The translations under genes and the position numbers were made by a program. From assembly GCA_949287925.1 (NCBI GenBank), contig CASEIR010000034.1:1-44547 (forward strand): a DNA stretch of 44,547 bases. The letters are read 5' to 3'. Positions 42,061-44,547 of this stretch are shown here, one piece after another. The notes under the pieces were generated by a model. That model ran no database searches. It was not told where the DNA came from and saw nothing but the letters and a program-made list of their open reading frames with translations. Positions within the stretch are counted from its first letter, which is position 1. The number at the start of each line of letters is the position of its first letter. Source of the stretch: an uncultured Lachnospiraceae bacterium (GTDB taxonomy: Bacteria; Bacillota; Clostridia; Lachnospirales; Lachnospiraceae).

Positions 42061-43728
42061 ATGAATAGTACATTAGAGATTGCATTCGGGCTGCTGGGAG
42101 GTCTTGCGGTATTTATATTCGGAATGAATATGATGAGTGAATGTCTGCAGAAAGCGGCCGGAGAGAAAATGAGATCGATCCTGGCGCTTTTGACCAAGAA
42201 TCCGGTGATGGGAGTGCTGGCTGGAGCTTTGACAACGGCAGTATTACAGAGTAGCAGTGCTACAACAGTAATGGCCATTGGTTTTGTAAGTGCAGGACTA
42301 ATGAATCTGCCCCAGGCCATATCGATCATTATTGGCGCCAATATCGGAACAACGATGACGGCACAGATCATTGCCTTTAATATCAGTGATTACATATATG
42401 CGATTATTTTCATAGGGTTTATTGTAGCGTTTGTCTGTAAATCCGAACGGATTAAGAATATTGGACAGACGGTGTTTGCCTTCGGACTGTTGTTCCTGGG
42501 CATTGAGACCATGGGAAGTGTGATGAAACCTTTGGCGACCAGCCCGGTATTTACCGATCTAATCGCCCGGGTTTCGGATGTTCCAATTCTGGGAGTAGCA
42601 GTAGGAACACTGATGACTCTGGTGGTTCAAAGCAGCAGTGCTACCATTGCGGTGCTGCAGAATTTTGCGTCACAGCCGGCTGCGGATGGAGTGTCCAGTG
42701 TGATAGGTCTGGCCGGAGCCATTCCAATTCTTCTGGGTGATAATATCGGAACAACGATAACTGCGCTTTTGGCTAGTATCGGCCAGACAAAAGATGCCAA
42801 GAGAACAGCGGTTGCCCATTGTGTTTTCAATATATCGGGGACCTGTCTGTTCATCTGGTTTATAGATCCATATGCCAGGTTTGTACAGATGATATCGCCA
42901 AAAGGTCCGGAAGTAGAGGTGATATCCAGGCAAATTGCTAATGCGCATACGATATTTAACTGCGTTATGACAGTAATATGGGTACCTTTGATCTGGCTGA
43001 TGGTGAAGATTGTGATGCGGATTATTCCAGATGGGCGGAAAATGGTTCACGACCCGATGGAACCGTTGTATCTGGATGAAAAGCTGATTGGTCAGCCGTC
43101 TGCGGCGCTGCAGCTGGTGGTGAGGGAAGTTCTTCACTGCAGCGAGGTGGTAAGCGCTATGCTAAAGGATGTCCGGAAAGTGGTGGCAAAAGAAGATAAG
43201 GGACTGCTTCAGAAAGTGAATGAAAACGGAAATGTTGTCCGGAACCTGAGCACTCGGACTACGCAATATCTGGCGGATTTGTTTGCATCAGGAAATTTAA
43301 ATGAAGAACAGGCTTCGCAGTCATCGGGCATTTTGTATATATTGGGTGATATTGATCGAATGGGCGGACTTTGCTGCGATCTGGCAGGAGGCCTTAAAGA
43401 AAAACTTGATAAAAAATACAAGTACTCGAAAGATGCTATGAAAGATCTGGAAAAGAGTCTGATATTAATAGAAAGCATGTATACAGAGGCAATGAAAGCG
43501 CTGGTTGAAGGAGATCTGGAACATGCAGGTCAGATCGCAAAAAAAAGAGAAAAGGTTATCGAATTGGATATCAGCATGAGGAAGGCACATATGAGCCGGG
43601 TGAGCAAGGGAAAATGCGATGCGAAACTCACGGTGCCGTTCAATACACTTCTGTATAATATTGATCGTATGGGAAACAGTTGCGTTAATATAGCTGACGC
43701 GATAGAGGGGGTCAGACCCCTGACGTAG
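42061..43728 (+). CDS. Na+/phosphate cotransporter (NptA type, PhoU-like C-terminus)
   Basis: A 555-residue protein. The membrane half carries the two QSSSAT repeats of the NptA/SLC34 family (VLQSSSATTVM and VVQSSSATIAV), each in a GxxxTxxxQSSSA context, and about eight hydrophobic segments. Residues about 340-550 are a soluble helical PhoU-like domain. It imports phosphate with Na+, the PhoU-like domain presumably regulating it. A TTG at 42034 is in frame, but ATG 42061 follows GAGGAGAAAG. The last residues GVRPLT are encoded by the first GGGGTCAGACCCC palindrome, so the C-terminus was altered by that insertion. Confidence 0.92.
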   Translation: MNSTLEIAFGLLGGLAVFIFGMNMMSECLQKAAGEKMRSILALLTKNPVMGVLAGALTTAVLQSSSATTVMAIGFVSAGLMNLPQAISIIIGANIGTTMTAQIIAFNISDYIYAIIFIGFIVAFVCKSERIKNIGQTVFAFGLLFLGIETMGSVMKPLATSPVFTDLIARVSDVPILGVAVGTLMTLVVQSSSATIAVLQNFASQPAADGVSSVIGLAGAIPILLGDNIGTTITALLASIGQTKDAKRTAVAHCVFNISGTCLFIWFIDPYARFVQMISPKGPEVEVISRQIANAHTIFNCVMTVIWVPLIWLMVKIVMRIIPDGRKMVHDPMEPLYLDEKLIGQPSAALQLVVREVLHCSEVVSAMLKDVRKVVAKEDKGLLQKVNENGNVVRNLSTRTTQYLADLFASGNLNEEQASQSSGILYILGDIDRMGGLCCDLAGGLKEKLDKKYKYSKDAMKDLEKSLILIESMYTEAMKALVEGDLEHAGQIAKKREKVIELDISMRKAHMSRVSKGKCDAKLTVPFNTLLYNIDRMGNSCVNIADAIEGVRPLT

Positions 43729-43808
43729 TTGTGAGGAATTTCAGATAGGGGTCAGACCCCCAATGAAGTTTCAAGGGTTTTCGCACCGGGGTCAGACCCC
43801 TGGTGCGA
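43708..43808. repeat. Three-unit array of GGGGTCAGACCCC palindromes, 40-bp period
   Basis: The perfect 13-bp palindrome GGGGTCAGACCCC occurs at 43708, 43748 and 43788, exactly 40 bases apart, with two 27-base intervals that are weakly similar to each other (shared GTT, A-GG and TTTC positions). The first copy encodes the end of the phosphate transporter. No cas genes are present and the intervals are not unique spacers of CRISPR type; a REP-like element family is more likely. Confidence 0.8.
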
Positions 43809-43815
43809 TTTTTAT
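43781..43815 (+). terminator. Terminator built on the third palindrome
   Basis: TCGCACC (43781-43787) and GGTGCGA (43802-43808) enclose the third GGGGTCAGACCCC, forming a long GC-rich stem followed by TTTTTAT. It should end transcription of the phosphate transporter gene. Confidence 0.75.
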
Positions 43816-43867
43816 ATAGGAATTTGTTTGTTTTTCTGATATAATCAATGAAAACCGTGCATCATAG

Positions 43868-44188
<321 letters not shown>

Positions 44189-44281
44189 CAGTTTGAAGAG
44201 ATGAAGAGAATCGTTACAAGGTATATGTAATGCTTGTTGTATGCGTTTGAAAAAGACCTGAAAGAAAGCCGGGAATTCTAA

Positions 44282-44547
44282 ATGGATTTATATCAGATAT
44301 TAAAGACACACAACCGAGAATGGACAGCAAGGGAAATAATCTGCTTTTTGGCCGTTTACTTTTTTATATTTTGCTTTTTGATGTGTCAGTATATCAATAA
44401 AAAAATAAAGATTTCGCAGATCATAGGGATGATGCTGACGGTGGCTTTTTTGGCTGTTGTATTTGCATCTACAGTGTTTACGCGTATACCGGGGAACGAA
44501 TGCCGGGCTGAACTTGAGTTGTTCTGGTCATGGAAGGCGGTGTTAAG
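44282..44547 (+). CDS. VanZ-like family protein, 5' part
   Basis: The frame starts at ATG 44282 and runs off the window after 88 complete codons. Two hydrophobic helices (about residues 20-37 and 50-66) are followed by VFASTVFTRIPG and ELELFWSW, typical of the first conserved segment of VanZ-like membrane proteins (usual form: S-VFSRTP then LFWSY). VanZ gives low-level teicoplanin resistance in enterococci, but most homologues have no known role. The ribosome site is weak (CCGGGAA). The rest lies outside. Confidence 0.7.
   Translation, partial: MDLYQILKTHNREWTAREIICFLAVYFFIFCFLMCQYINKKIKISQIIGMMLTVAFLAVVFASTVFTRIPGNECRAELELFWSWKAVL

Noticed and set aside
43708-43808. CRISPR array
   Set aside because: Only three 13-bp units, intervals weakly similar to each other, a related isolated copy at 38908 and no cas genes.

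Overview
The window reads as chromosomal DNA of a gut-type clostridium, most likely a member of the Lachnospiraceae. This is inferred from the Leloir genes galK and class II galT, the tRNA-dependent Asn pathway (non-discriminating AspRS plus GatCAB) behind a T-box, a HrcA/CIRCE-type heat-shock site, YesM/YesN two-component genes, strong AGGAGG ribosome sites and many Lachnospiraceae-style membrane proteins. Almost every gene lies on the + strand; AraC, GNAT, MATE and a small four-helix protein are the exceptions. No rRNA, tRNA, complete transposon, prophage or CRISPR array was seen.

Layout. 1-2.9 kb: the 3' end of a 2-oxoacid:ferredoxin oxidoreductase beta subunit, an NSS-family Na+ symporter flanked by two inverted copies of a REP-like palindromic element, and an AIM24-family protein. 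2.9-6.7 kb: an AraC regulator divergent from galK-galT, with a palindrome inside the galK promoter. 6.8-11.1 kb: a four-gene ABC-2 exporter (GldA/GldF/GldG-like plus a DUF4340 lipoprotein). 11.2-12.7 kb: a ClC antiporter. 12.74-18.8 kb: a T-box-controlled operon (archaeal-type AspRS, a zinc-ribbon membrane protein, gatC, gatA, gatB) for making Asn-tRNA(Asn). 18.9-20.3 kb: a PurF-like protein whose glutaminase site is lost. 20.3-25.3 kb: a GNAT enzyme divergent from a MacB/FtsX-type exporter with a very long extracytoplasmic coiled coil containing seven cysteines exactly seven residues apart. 25.4-27.6 kb: htpG behind a perfect CIRCE element. 27.6-28.5 kb: a decayed MATE transporter gene with its own promoter and leader terminator.

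28.7-38.9 kb is the most interesting region: a galactose ABC importer (mglB-mglA-mglC) followed by an operon of response regulator, histidine kinase and two periplasmic-binding-type proteins. The transport MglB appears to be a circular permutant of the classical galactose-binding protein. Its first about 80 residues of fold have moved to the C-terminus, while nearly all sugar- and calcium-binding residues are retained. The last gene of the sensor operon encodes the same family in normal order, giving an internal comparison. I infer that the locus pairs galactose import with extracellular galactose sensing.

39-44.5 kb: DegV, a DMT transporter, a PAP2 phosphatase, a ferritin-like four-helix protein, a Na+/phosphate cotransporter with a possible PhoP box, a 40-bp-period array of GGGGTCAGACCCC palindromes, a remnant of a PglD-type gene and the start of a VanZ-family gene cut by the window edge.
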